Below are positions 46,172 through 57,709 of a stretch of 64,000 nt of DNA, piece by piece (the first letter of the stretch is position 1; every line of letters starts with the position of its first letter). Where the stretch lies: contig CM072513.1 in assembly GCA_036898135.1 (NCBI GenBank), positions 13,257,022 to 13,321,021 on the forward strand, given 5' to 3'. The notes beneath the pieces were generated by a model, which did not search any database, was not told the DNA's origin, and saw only the letters and a list, made by a program, of their open reading frames with translations. The DNA comes from Oncomelania hupensis (lineage: Eukaryota > Mollusca > Gastropoda > Littorinimorpha > Pomatiopsidae). The position numbers and the translations under genes are program-made.

Positions 46172-47554
46172 TTTTTCTCAATCTGTTGTTCTGTATCTAC
46201 TAACTTACAATATTTGCAACAGCACCTGTCTGAGAAAGATTATCACGCCTTGGCTTTACAGTCTTTGAATGTTAGCAACAGAAAATTGCCTAAACTAAAG
46301 GGTTTTTACTACCCACCTGTTATAAACACTGACACTAATAACGTTCAAGCTGCGGTGTATATCCGTCATGATTTGGAGTATAACATTCAATCAACGTCCT
46401 TTATTCAACATCAGGATGTTCATTCGGCAGCAATCAAAGTGAAACTTAACAAAGATAAATGTGTTAACATTTTAAGTGTTTATTTTCCAAAAGGCACAAA
46501 CAACACAAACACTGACTGGCTGAAAAGTTTTGACTCATCTGAGTCATGGTTTGTGTGTGGTGACTTTAACACACATTCTCCTTTATGGGATAAAGGTTGC
46601 AATTCATGTACAAATAATATTTTTTGTGACAACGTCATCGATTCTAATTTGTTGATTTTAAATGACGGTCGTATCACTCGGATTCCGGATGTATCAACAC
46701 ATCGGCCTTCCGCTATAGACTTAACTTTTACCACACCAGACCTTTATTCGGACTGTATGTGGGAAGTGGAATCTGACTCATTAGGCAGTGATCATTTGCC
46801 ATTGATAATAATATGTGACAGCAGTGTTGAAATTGATCTTGCAGAGGATCCAGTGCCAAAATATATTTATAGCCGCGCAAATTGGCAAGATTTTCAAAAC
46901 GTTTTATTATCATATGACACAAACTTTGTTAATGATGATGATATAAATGTTGCATATAACACATTTATAAAACATATTCATAATGCAGCTTCAAAATCTA
47001 TACCCAAAAAACGTGCATACAAAAAAAAGGTCCGAGCTGGTAATATATGGTGGAATGATATTTGCAAAAAAGCAGTAGATGAAAAAAAGGAGGCTTATAA
47101 AACGTGGTTAAAAATTCGAACATCACAATCCTTTACAGAGATGAAAAGAGCTAAAATTAATTGCAACAAAGTAATTGCCTCAGAGAAACAAGCTTTCTGG
47201 TCAAATTACTGCAATTCTGAAATAAATAGTTGTAAGGATGCATCAAAAGTATGGAAAAAACTCTCTGAAATGCAAAATGGGTATAGACTTCCCCAATGTC
47301 CTTTGAAAATAGATAGCAATAATTTTCCCACACTCCAAGAAAAATCAGAAGCATTTGTGAAACATTTTGTTACGATAAGTCATTCATCAAGTCTACCTTC
47401 TAACATTAAAGAAGAAAGAGAACGAGAAGAAAAGAGTACAAAGTATGAGCCGCCACCGCCTGATAACAATATGTACTTTAATTCTAAAATTACCTTAAAA
47501 GAATTACAAATGCCATTTTGGAACTTAGTCGAAAAAATTCAGCGGTTGGTTTAG
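46172..47554 (+). pseudogene. LINE-C ORF2 part 1: APE-type endonuclease
   Basis: Open from 46172, 106 bp after ORF1. Endonuclease landmarks: AAVYIRHDLEYN, VCGDFNTHSPLWD (catalytic D-x-N), PSAIDLTFTTPD and LGSDHLPLII (catalytic SDH). The segment that should carry the catalytic Glu (LxLQET in related LINEs) reads LALQSLNV, so that Glu is lost in this copy. The region from about 46920 to 47450 is the Lys-rich linker (WWNDICKKAVDEKKEAYKTW) usual before the RT. A one-base frameshift at about 47505-47525 ends this frame; the RT continues in the frame below. Confidence 0.88.
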
Positions 47555-47982
47555 ATGGTATTTCGTATAAAATGCTTTCACATCTGCCTGAACAATGGTT
47601 GAATGTACTACATATTATAATACAAAAGGCTTGGATATCAGGAAATTTACCCGACTCCTGGAATTCCTCTCTAATAATACCTATTCTAAAATCAGGTAAG
47701 CCTCGTGCTGTCGTTTCTAGTTATAGGCCTATTGCTTTAACCTCTCACACATGTAAAGTTATGGAAAAGATAGTACTGGAAAGATTATTGCATTTTTGTA
47801 ATAAGACAAGTGTAATTCCAATTAACCAAGCTGGTTTTCAAAAGGGAAGATCAACTACAGATCATCTTGTGAAACTTACAACGAATATAAAGAAACAATT
47901 TGCCAGACGAAAAGGGGTATTAGCTACGTTTTTTGACATCAATAAAGCGTACGACAGAGTGTGCACACTCGTTTATCGTTAA
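47518..47982 (+). pseudogene. LINE-C ORF2 part 2: RT fingers and motif A
   Basis: LELSRKNSAVGLDGISYKML, SLIIPILKSGKPRAVVSSYR and PIALTSHTCKVMEKIVLERL are RT blocks 0-2; NQAGFQKGRSTTDHL is block 2a, and ATFFDINKAYDRV is motif A with Asp. Just after YDRV the expected WHxRL is broken by loss of one G in GTGTGCACAC (about 47957-47966); the neighbouring frame gives HTRL. Confidence 0.9.
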
Positions 47983-49541
47983 AAAGTATAGGAATTTCAG
48001 GTAACATGTACTCTTACATTAAAAGTCTTCTATCTAATAGGAAGATAAAGGTTAAAGTAGGTAATTCCTATTCGTCTAGTCAAAACACAGATATAGGAAT
48101 TCCTCAGGGGGCAATCATCTCACCTGTATTGTTCAATATATTAATTCATGATCTACCTAAAGTGATAGGTAAAAATGTTTCTCTTGCTCAATATACTGAT
48201 GATATAGCACTATGGATGAATGTAAATCTAAAACGAAAAACGTCCCTTTTTGACATTAAACACGTGACAAATTGTTACCAACGGGAAATAAATATAATAA
48301 GTTCTTTTATGATTAAAAATGGGTTAGAGCTTTCAAAAGAAAACACTAATTTAATATTGTTTAGTAATGGACAAGAGCCTAGATTGCTTCCTAAAATCGT
48401 GATTGACAACACTGAACTTAAGTATGTGAAAGTAGAAAAATTTCTTGGAGTTTATCTTACAACTAAATTGAATTGGAAAAGGCACATTGATTATCTCACT
48501 CAAAAAGCACTTAAAATTTATAATCTTCTAAAAATAATCAGTACGAAACCTTGGGGACAGGATTCAAAAACATTAATACATCTAGCTTGTTCTCTGATGA
48601 GATCTAAGTTAACGTATGGGCAAGAGGTTTACTTTTCGGCTCCAAAATCGTATTTTAAAAAGTTACAAAGCCTAGATAGCAAAGCTTTAAAATTAGCTCT
48701 AGGATTATCAGTCCATACACGTACTGAAAAAGTCTATACGTTAGCAGGGATAATGCATTTACTTGATTGGAGAAAATTGGCTTGCGCAAAGTACATTGTG
48801 AGAGCAAAAGCAGTCCAGAATTATAATAAAGAAGAGATATTGTTAAGATCTGACACAGACTTCCCTAAACATGCAAAAAAAGTTTCTTCTTTTGAAACAA
48901 TTGCAACATATACAAAAGACCTTATACAAACTGTTCAAGAAGACCTCGTAGCTCTAGATCCAATTTCCTATACGTCTCCATTCCCACCATGGGAACTTAA
49001 AACAGCCTTTTTTGATATTCATTATTGTACAGAAAATAAATCTAATAATGCAGACATACTGGCTACAAAGGCTCGAATACACCTGGAAAGCAAATATTAT
49101 CAACATTTAAAAATTTATACAGATGGTTCTGTGCTAGAATCATCCGATGCAGGAGCGGCATATGTTATACCAGAATTCAATGTAAAAGAATCTTTTTATT
49201 TAGGTAAGGGGATTTCGATTTTCACTGCAGAATTAATAGCAGTTTTAATGGCTCTAAGCAAAATTGAAAGTCTGTCTACAAATATTTTACAAATTGTTGT
49301 GTGTGTAGATTCAATGACCGTCCTGGAGGCATTGCAATCAAACAAGTCTAAGGAAAGAAAAGAAATTGTTATTGAAATAAAGCATAAAATCAACAATTTA
49401 ATTGTTAACGGAACAGATGTAAGTTTCTGTTGGATACCGTCACATAGTGGGTTTCTCTATAATGACTGGGCAGATAGGGGGGGCAAAACAGGGTGCCTCA
49501 AATTTGAACTCCAAGGTTATTGCATTGAAGAAATCCCCTAG
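47961..49541 (+). pseudogene. LINE-C ORF2 part 3: RT core, thumb and RNase H
   Basis: GIPQGAIISPVLFNILIHDL is RT motif B, SLAQYTDDIALWM motif C (YTDD in place of the usual YADD, both catalytic Asp kept), KVEKFLGVYLTTKLNWKRHI motif D/E. The RNase H domain shows all four active-site acids: IYTDGS, FTAELIAVL, VCVDSM and, at the end, the Asp in YNDWAD. A run of seven G at about 49486 (one too many) shifts the frame; the shifted frame reads GAKQGA as in relatives. Confidence 0.9.
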
Positions 49542-49869
49542 AGAAATACAACATCATATTGAACAATTTTTACTTCGAACAATTATATTTGACACACATT
49601 TTGAAGAGCAGAGTAAAGTCTCAAGAGCTATTTCCTCAATGGCAAATCGAATATGGTTAAATGCAATAAGACCGAAATATTGTAAAAATGTTTTATGTGC
49701 CTGTGAGAGACCTTTGTCTTTAGAACACATGTTGTTTGCATGCTCTACTGTTGCCCCTATTTTGCCGCTGGAGATGACTGACAAAACATCCTTAAAAGAA
49801 CTTAATTATCCTTTGTGTATTATCTTAGCGAAAATACTCTTTGATTCACCTGTTGCAAGATTAATATAA
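49487..49869 (+). pseudogene. LINE-C ORF2 part 4: C-terminal domain
   Basis: After the G-run frameshift: GAKQGASNLNSKVIALKKSP, NRIWLNAIRPKYCKNVLCAC, LSLEHMLFAC and a natural TAA at 49867-49869. The C-x-C...H-x4-C pattern is the degenerate zinc knuckle common at the end of I/Nimb-like ORF2 proteins. No more disruption is seen. Confidence 0.85.
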
Positions 49870-49905
49870 TTGTTTAATTTAATTTAATTTACTATATTTT
49901 TTTTA

Positions 49906-49986
<81 letters not shown>

Positions 49987-50010
49987 TTTTATTTTTTTTA
50001 TTTTTTTTAC

Positions 50011-50056
<46 letters not shown>

Positions 50057-50287
50057 TATTTCTTTCTTTCTTTATTTATTTATTTAATTTTTTTTTAAAA
50101 TTATTATTAATATTATTATTTTATTTTTTATTTTTTATTTTATTTATTTATTTTTTTTTATTTTTTTTTAAATTATTATTTTTTTTTATTATTATTATTT
50201 TTTTTAATTTATTATTATTATTATTTTTTATACTTTTTTTTTGGTCTTATCATCTTGATGAATTAAGACAATAAAAATCAACAACAA
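49870..50287 (+). repeat. LINE-C 3' UTR, ATT-rich
   Basis: About 350 bp of (ATT)n, T-runs and (TTTA)n, then GGTCTTATCATCTTGATGAA, AATAAA and a short (CAA) tail at the insertion border. The microsatellite is inside the element, before its true 3' end, so it was either copied with it or has expanded since. Confidence 0.85.
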
Positions 50288-50478
50288 CAAGGAAGCAGAA
50301 GAAGAGGGAGAAAAAAAAAAGAGATGGGCTGACAACATTCCAGAATGGACTGGCTTGACATTGAGCGAAGCCATGAGGTTTGCTGAGGAGTGAGGACAGA
50401 GAAAGATGGAGTACGCTGGTTAAATGATTATTGGTGGTGCCCCAATGACTTTCGAGTTAGGGGATAGGATAGGATACT
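50288..50478 (+). pseudogene. LINE-A ORF2 C-terminus and 3' end
   Basis: Continues the LINE-A frame from 45534: QGSRRRGRKKKRWADNIPEW, TGLTLSEAMRFAEE, followed by a broken RKMEYAG... region, GCCCCAATGACTTTCGAGTT and a (GGATA)n tail. Same end as the minus-strand copies at 8142-8290 and 43364-43432. Confidence 0.87.
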
Positions 50479-51074
50479 ACTTCAGAGCGAGCGGCAAAGA
50501 GGAAAGCTTGATACACTGACGGAGTGAGAGCACAGCGAGATTGCCATCTGTATTTGTGGCACAGGTCCGCAGGTGCAAACCACTGGCAACAACAGAGAAG
50601 GAGATCTCTCAAATCGTTGCCCCATTCCCCGAAGTATAGCAGTCCCACCTCTTTAGGCCTGATGACATCCACTACTTTGCTGTTCTACACACACGTTATG
50701 TCTCCCTTACGTGGCTTCCTTTTGGGCCCGATAACTGCCAATTCAAATAGACATAAACAACTCACAGATCGGCTGATCTATTGACATTTTCATCCCGTTA
50801 TCTACCGTTGGGTTGCTAGAGAACTAACAGAGTGAACGGCGAGGAAAGCATGACTGCAGCGACCAGAGTGGTTTAGCGTGTAGCGCAAGTGCATCGTTGG
50901 ATTTAGGAAATGAACACAGCGAGATCGATACCAAGCCCCTCTGACGCTGAATGGGTCATTGCCGCACAAAACACACATAGGCAATTATTTGTTGTACACG
51001 ATTAAATGTCAGGGCTTTTGTTGTTCTATAGGCCTTTGTCCAAGGTTTGAACACTAAACTGTCCTTCAGTCGTT
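50479..51074. other. Intron sequence, nothing recognised
   Basis: Frames of 60-86 codons with no family resemblance. Confidence 0.4.
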
Positions 51075-51440
51075 CTTATGTAGCGCTTTTCCAAGGTCAA
51101 CTCTTGGACCAATCTTTACATGGCTATTGCTTTAGGTCCAGCGGACTCTTCCGAGCCAAATCAGGACCAACTCTTGGACCAATCATGTCTGGACTTGTGT
51201 CTTTTCCAGCTCAAGAGCTGCTCAAGGCGCTGGCCGATACAGGATCTAGCTCAAACCGCCAGAGGCGCCTACTTGCAGCTTTTGGGCGCATAGTCTGACG
51301 CCAAGATAATTAAGCACGATCCTGGGTAACCGAGGGTGGGGAGAATGGACCTAGTGCTTGCTGGGTGTATTTGTGTCGCCGCCACTGTCTGTATGCGCGC
51401 TAGACCTCGTTTGTACTCTCAATGGAGCACTCTGTCTTAT
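51075..51440 (-). mobile_element. tRNA-SINE, reverse orientation, interrupted by a LINE tail
   Basis: On the minus strand: CACCCAGCAAGCACTAGGTC, GGCGGTTTGAGCTAGATCC, TGTATCGGCCAGCGCCTTGA, GAGCTGGAAAAG, then after the 53-bp insertion GGAAAAGCGCTACATAAGAA at 51074-51093. It is the same 3' half as at 8501-9029 and 43521-43676. The tRNA head is missing. Confidence 0.8.
51115..51167 (-). mobile_element. 53-bp insertion of a LINE-B/element-N 3' tail
   Basis: Only the last ~50 bp of the LINE-B-type 3' end (minus strand GTCCTGATTTGGCTCGGAAG, GTCCGCTGGACC, TAAAGCAATAGCC) lie between two perfect copies of CAACTCTTGGACCAATC (51098-51114 and 51168-51184). This is a target-primed insertion truncated almost at once. 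Confidence 0.88.
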
Positions 51441-51496
51441 TTTTTATGGGCACTGTCAGGATTAACGGATTCATGAACCACTTATGGGCTGTGTAT

Positions 51497-54400
51497 TTTT
51501 CAACCACTGTCTGTATGGCTGCCTACGTTTACATTTGAACCACTGTCTGTATGGCTGCTACGTTTAACATTCAATGAACCACTGTCTGTATGGGCTGCTA
51601 CGTTTAACATTCAATGAACCACTGTCTGTATGGGCTGCTACGTTTAACATTCAATGAACCACTGTCTGTATGGGCTGCTACGTTTAACATTCAATGAACC
51701 ACTGTCTGTATGGGCTGCTACGTTTAACATTCAATGAACCACTGTCTGTATGGGCTGCTACGTTTAACATTCAATGAACCACTGTCTGTATGGGCTGCTA
51801 CGTTTAACATTCAATGAACCACTGTCTGTATGGGCTGCTACGTTTAACATTCAATGAACCACTGTCTGTATGGGCTGCTACGTTTAACATTCAATGAACC
51901 ACTGTCTGTATGGGCTGCTACGTTTACATTCAATGAACCACTTTCTGTATGGGCTGCTATGTTTAACATTCAATGAACCACTGTCTGTATGGGCTGCTAC
52001 GTTTTAACATTCAATGAACCACTGTCTGTATGGGCTGCTATGTTTACATTCAATGAACCACTTTCTGTATGGGCTGCTATGTTTAACATTCAATGAACCA
52101 CTGTCTGTATGGGCTGCTACGTTTACATTCAATGAACCACTGTCTGTATGGGCTGCTACGTTTAACATTCAATGAACCACTGTCTGTATGGGCTGCTACG
52201 TTTAACATTCAATGAACCACTGTCTGTATGGGCTGCTACGTTTAACATTCAATGAACCACTTTCTGTATGGGCTGCTATGTTTAACATTCAATGAACCAC
52301 TTTCTGTATGGGCTGCTATGTTTAACATTCAATGAACCACTTTCTGTATGGGCTGCTACGTTTAACATTCAATGAACCACTGTCTGTATGGGCTGCTACG
52401 TTTAACATTCAATGAACCACTGTCTGTATGGGCTGCTACGTTTAACATTCAATGAACCACTGTCTGTATGGGCTGCTATGTTTAACATTCAATGAACCAC
52501 TTTCTGTATGGGCTGCTATGTTTAACATTCAATGAACCACTGTCTGTATGGGCTGCTACGTTTAACATTCAATGAACCACTGTCTGTATGGGCTGCTACG
52601 TTTAACATTCAATGAACCACTGTCTGTATGGGCTGCTACGTTTAACATTCAATGAACCACTGTCTGTATGGGCTGCTACGTTTAACATTCAATGAACCAC
52701 TGTCTGTATGGGCTGCTACGTTTAACATCCAATGAACCACTGTCTGTATGGGCTGCTACGTTTAATATTCAATGAACCACTTTCTGTATGGGCTGCTACG
52801 TTTAATATTCAATGAACCACTTTCTGTATGGGCTGCTACGTTTAATATTCAATGAACCACTTTCTGTATGGGCTGCTATGTTTAATATTCAATGAACCAC
52901 TTTCTGTATGGGCTGCTATGTTTAATATTCAATGAACCACTTTCTGTATGGGCTGCTACGTTTACAATTCAATGAACCACTTTCTGTATGGGCTGCTACG
53001 TTTAATATTCAATGAACCACTTTCTGTATGGGCTGCTATGTTTAATATTCAATGAACCACTTTCTGTATGGGCTGCTACTGTTTAATATTCAATGAACCA
53101 CTTCTGTATGGGCTGCTACGTTTTAATATTCAATGAACCACTTTCTGTATGGGCTGCTATGTTTAATATTCAATGAATCACTGTCTGTATGGGCTGCTAT
53201 GTTTAATATTCAATGAGCCACTTTCTGTATGGGCTGCTATGTTTAACATTCAATGAACCACTTTCTGTATGGGCTGCTACGTTTAACATTCAATGAACCA
53301 CTGTCTGTATGGGCTGCTACGTTTAATATTCAATGAACCACTGTCTGTATGGGCTGCTACGTTTAACATTCAATGAACCACTGTCTGTATGGGCTGCTAC
53401 GTTTAACATTCAATGAACCACTGTCTGTATGGGCTGCTACGTTTAACATTCAATGAACCACTGTCTGTATGGGCTGCTACGTTTAATATTCAATGAACCA
53501 CTGTCTGTATGGGCTGCTACGTTTAACATTCAATGAACCACTGTCTGTATGGGCTGCTACGTTTAACATTCAATGAACCACTGTCTGTATGGGCTGCTAC
53601 GTTTAACATTCAATGAACCACTTTCTGTATGGGCTGCTACGTTTAACATTCAATGAACCACTGTCTGTATGGGCTGCTACGTTTAATATTCAATGAACCA
53701 CTTTCTGTATGGGCTGCTATGTTTAATATTCAATGAACCACTTTCTGTATGGGCTGCTATGTTTAATATTCAATGAGCCACTCTCTGTATGGGCTGCTAT
53801 GTTTAACATTCAATGAATCACTGTCTGTATGGGCTGCTACGTTTAACATTCAATGAACCACTGTCTGTATGGGCTGCTACGTTTAACATTCAATGAACCA
53901 CTGTCTGTATGGGCTGCTATGTTTAATATTCAATGAACCACTTTCTGTATGGGCTGCTATGTTTAATATTCAATGAACCACTTTCTGTATGGGCTGCTAT
54001 GTTTAATATTCAATGAGCCACTCTCTGTATGGGCTGCTATGTTTAATATTCAATGAACCACTTTCTGTATGGGCTGCTACGTTTAACATTCAATGAACCA
54101 CTTTCTGTATGGGCTGCTATGTTTAACATTCAATGAACCACTTTCTGTATGGGCTGCTACGTTTAATATTCAATGAACCACTTTCTGTATGGGCTGCTAC
54201 GTTTAACATTCAATGAACCACTTTCTGTATGGGCTGCTATGTTTAATATTCAATGAACCACTTTCTGTATGGGCTGCTACGTTTAACATTCAATGAACCA
54301 CTTTCTGTATGGGCTGCTATGTTTAATATTCAATGAACCACTTTCTGTATGGGCTGCTATGTTTAATATTCAATGAACCACTTTCTGTATGGGCTGCTAT

Positions 54401-55293
54401 GTTTAATATTCAATGAGCCACTCTCTGTATGGGCTGCTATGTTTAATATTCAATGAACCACTTTCTGTATGGGCTGCTACGTTTAACATTCAATGAACCA
54501 CTTTCTGTATGGGCTGCTATGTTTAACATTCAATGAACCACTTTCTGTATGGGCTGCTACGTTTAATATTCAATGAGCCACTTTCTGTATGGGCTGCTAT
54601 GTTTAATATTCAATGAACCACTTTCTGTATGGGCTGCTATGTTTAATATTCAATGAACCACTTTCTGTATGGGCTGCTACGTTTAATATTCAATGAACCA
54701 CTGTCTGTATGGGCTGCTACGATTAACATTCAATGAACCACTGTCTGTATGGGCTGCTACGATTAACATTCAATGAACCACTGTCTGTATGGGCTGCAAC
54801 GTTTAACATTCAATGAACCACCGTCTGTATGGGCTGCTACGTTTAACATTCAATGAACCACTGTCTGTATGGGCTGCTACGTTTAACATTCAATGAACAA
54901 CCGTCTGTATGGGCTGCTACGATTAACATTCAATGAACAACCGTCTGTATGGGCTGCTACGTTTAACATTCAATGAACCACCGTCTGTATGGGCTGCTAC
55001 GTTTAACATTCAATGAACCACCGTCTGTATGGGCTGCTACGTTTAACATTCAATGAACAACCGTCTGTATGGGCTGCTACGTTTAACATTCAATGTACCA
55101 CCGTCTGTATGGGCTGCTACGTTTAACATTCAATGAACCACTGTCTGTATGGGCTGCTACGATTAACATTCAATGAACCACTGTCTGTATGGGCTGCTAC
55201 GTTTAACATTCAATGAACCACTGTCTGTATGGGCTGCTACGATTAACATTCAATGAACCACTGTCTGTATGGGCTGCTACGTTTAACATTCAA
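51497..55293. repeat. 3.8-kb satellite, 40-bp unit, ~95 copies
   Basis: Units hold CAATGAACCACTGTCTGTAT and GGGCTGCTACGTTTAACATT. Variant blocks: CTTTCTG with TATGTTTAATATT prevails in 52740-54710, CTGTCTG with TACGTTTAACATT on both sides, CACCGTCTG and GATTAAC near the right end. The first three units (51470-51580) are degenerate. A cluster of CACTCTCTG variants recurs at about 320-400 bp. Not related in sequence to the 23.8-35.9 kb satellite. Confidence 0.98.
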
Positions 55294-55625
55294 TGTATCA
55301 ATGGTTTTGCCGTTGCGTACACCACTGAGCCAACTTCGCGGCTCTATAGCAACAGTTTGTTCGACCATGAGCGATATTTGGACACTGATCCCTTCAGTCG
55401 TAGTAAATGCCACAATGAATGAACGTGAGAGAAAATACGACCACAGCACTACGCTGTACTACAGACACACAAAGGAACAGGGACCAATGTGACGGAACCC
55501 CAACAAGGAACTGTTCTACTGGAACAGTCAAAGTCATCGTATCCATACTTCTGGAAGGTGCTACTGATAAAAGGTTTTATTTCCATTTCATGTTGGACAT
55601 TGCAAATATTGCATTTCGGAGTAGT
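55294..55625. other. Intron sequence, nothing recognised
   Basis: The frames crossing 55213-55492 begin in the satellite and show no domain. Confidence 0.4.
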
Positions 55626-55863
55626 CGGTATAATGGTGGTGGGTGTGCTGGTGGTAAGTATAGTCGTAGGATTAGTGGTGGTAGGGTAGTAGCTATAACA
55701 CACAGTAGTAACATGATGATGATGATGATGATGATGATGGTGATGACGACGATGATGATTACTGTGGTGGTTGTGGCCTGTTGGTGGTGGTGGTTGTGCT
55801 GGTGGTAAGTATAGTCGTAGGAGTAGTGGTGGTAGGGTAGTAGCTATAACACACAGTAGTAAC

Positions 55864-55904
<41 letters not shown>

Positions 55905-56330
55905 CGTGATGACGACGATGATGATTACTGTGGTGGTTGTGGCCTGTTGGTGGTGGTGGGTGTGCTGGTGGTAGGTATAGTCGTAGGAGTAGTGGTGGTA
56001 GGGTGGTAGCTACAACACACAGAAGTAACATGATGATGATGATGACGATAATGATGGCGATGATGATGATTGTGGTTGTTGTGGCCTGTTGGTGGTGGTT
56101 GTTGCTGCTGTTGTTATATAGTGTTTTACCAGCACACGAGTTGTTCGGGCATCAGCAGCATCCCAAGTGGTGGTGGTGGTTATTATATAGATGGCAGTAG
56201 TAGTGGAGGTGTTAGTAATAGCAGTAGTAGTAGCAGTAGTAGTGGCACCAGCAGTAGGTAGTAGAAGTGATAGTAGTAGCAGTAGCAGTAGCAGTAGTAG
56301 TATCAACGACAAGACCCAACAAGCCATCCT
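55626..56330. repeat. Compound repeat: ~150-166-bp units, (GAT)n, (GGT)n, (TAG)n
   Basis: Three tandem units each with AGTATAGTCGTAGGAGTAGT (near 55655, 55806, 55972), AGCTATAACACACAGTAGTA, a GAT array and GTGGTGGTTGTGGCCTGTTG. GTA/AGC trinucleotides follow to 56330. Frames of up to 138 codons on both strands are artefacts. Confidence 0.9.
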
Positions 56331-56660
56331 TTTTTTTATGTATATATCTAATCTAAAGTAGGGTCTGCTTAGTCGGCAAAATTATCCACAGGCAAATACT
56401 GACAGGGTAATATTGAATTAATTTTCTAAGGCCGTTGCAAGCCAGGAAATTGTATAGCATAACAATCCTACGTGTTAGTACTCTCGTGGTGTCTCCCATT
56501 CTGAAACGTCACAGTATTGAACTGCTTCACAACATACAGATTACAGAGTTTATTCAGCCAAATGATGCAGATTAGATGATGATGTTGATAAGGATGATGT
56601 AGACTTGTAGGACGCAGATTTCCATGTCACATGGTCATGCTCAATGCGCACATTTATTGC
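56331..56660. other. Intron sequence, nothing recognised
   Basis: No feature, apart from a short GATGATGTTGATAAGGATGA run near 56574. Confidence 0.4.
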
Positions 56661-56699
56661 CTTAGCCATCAGGGAGCATGGAGTGGGGGGGGGGAGAGG

Positions 56700-56912
56700 A
56701 AGGGGAAGCTACTAAAAGAGGTGTTTTCAGTCCCTTTCTGAAGCTTTCCAAGGAGGAGCTCTGCTTCAGGTCGATTGGAAGGGAATTACAGAGGTGAGGT
56801 GCTGCATTTGTGAAAAGAGCGCACTCCTTGAGTCGTTTTGTTTGTGTTGACTGTGCGGACACCGGGAACCTCCAGCCTGCTCTGAGTTTCCGAACGGAGT
56901 CTTCATTGGGAT
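56700..56912 (-). pseudogene. LINE ORF2 C-terminal fragment (CR1/L2-like)
   Basis: Minus strand RKLRAGWRFPVSAQSTQTKR, CALFTNAAPHLCNSLPIDLK and SLESFRKGLKTPLL follow the CR1/L2-type end: R-(T/S)...F...AP-x-L-W-N-S-L-P...FK-x-x-L-K-T-x-L. The Trp of WNSLP is Cys here. Upstream RT is absent. Confidence 0.65.
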
Positions 56913-57087
56913 TGATCACAGGCAAGCAGCTCAGCGAGATAATCAGGAGCACAGTTGTATGACAACATGCATAGCATATAAAAGTTGTTAAACAGTAGTC
57001 ACACACACACACGCGGCTGCAACATTAATCGCTCTCACACTGCATATATAAAATACCAAGGAACACATCAAAGAGGGCACTGGATTC

Positions 57088-57709
57088 TGTTACGTTGAAA
57101 CGCGAAGGATAGTATGTATGAAGCGCGCACGATAGATCTAATCGTTTCGTTTTACAAAGTATTCAATAATAGAGTGTATTTACCTTTGATTTGAGTTTGC
57201 GTTGTTGTTAGAAGAAGCTTTGTATAACGTTGATGATTTTTGTTAATCGATATTATTGCAGAATTCTCTAGATCTGCGTGTTTACTGTCGATAGAAACTT
57301 CCTGATAAATGTCAAGTTTGAGAACGTTCCGGGAATGTGTAGAGAGATGTATGACGTAAGTCAGTGATGACGATCTTTAGTTTGATTGGTGGTATTGCGT
57401 CATTCTACCGTGTTCTAAATTGTTCGGGAGTATCAAGAGACTATATAAGTGCCGCACTGTTTCAAAAGTGTTGTGTTGTTGATAGTGAGTTGGAAAGTAA
57501 AAAGTTGAGAGTGGAAAAGCGATTGCATGCAGTTGTTGATGTGTGCTGAATAAAAGTGGAAAACTTCATACGAAGACTCAGTGACTTGTATGCTGATTGA
57601 ACGGGTTACGTGGGTAATCGAATCCGTGCTTACACTCATCAAAAGCATTCACGCATTGGGGCTGAATCTACTACTGATTAAAAACACCAACATCAAACGG
57701 AGTGTAACA
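57088..57709 (+). mobile_element. Solo LTR, 622 bp, with 5-bp target duplication
   Basis: Starts TGTTACGTTG and ends GAGTGTAACA, so the first and last six bases (TGTTAC/GTAACA) are inverted repeats; GATTC lies on both sides (57083-57087 and 57710-57714). Promoter TATATAAG at 57443, AATAAA at 57549-57554. Collinear with the older copy at 2361-3050. Plus orientation, antisense to the neurexin gene. No internal region. Confidence 0.9.

Larger units (their letters stand above)
45535..50287 (+). mobile_element. LINE-C, 4.75-kb non-LTR retrotransposon nested in LINE-A
   Basis: Borders are fixed by a 17-bp target duplication, CAAGGAAGCACAAGAAG at 45518-45534 and CAAGGAAGCAGAAGAAG at 50288-50304 (one mismatch), and by LINE-A coding sequence that resumes exactly there. 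It is 5'-truncated within ORF1, has ORF1 (SGNH-like, to 46065), ORF2 (46172-49869) and an AT-rich 3' UTR of about 400 bp made largely of ATT repeats, ending AATAAAAATCAACAA. It is the best preserved element in the window but has at least three frameshifts. Confidence 0.92.

Noticed and set aside
51497..55293. CRISPR-like array
   Set aside because: Plain tandem satellite, no spacers.
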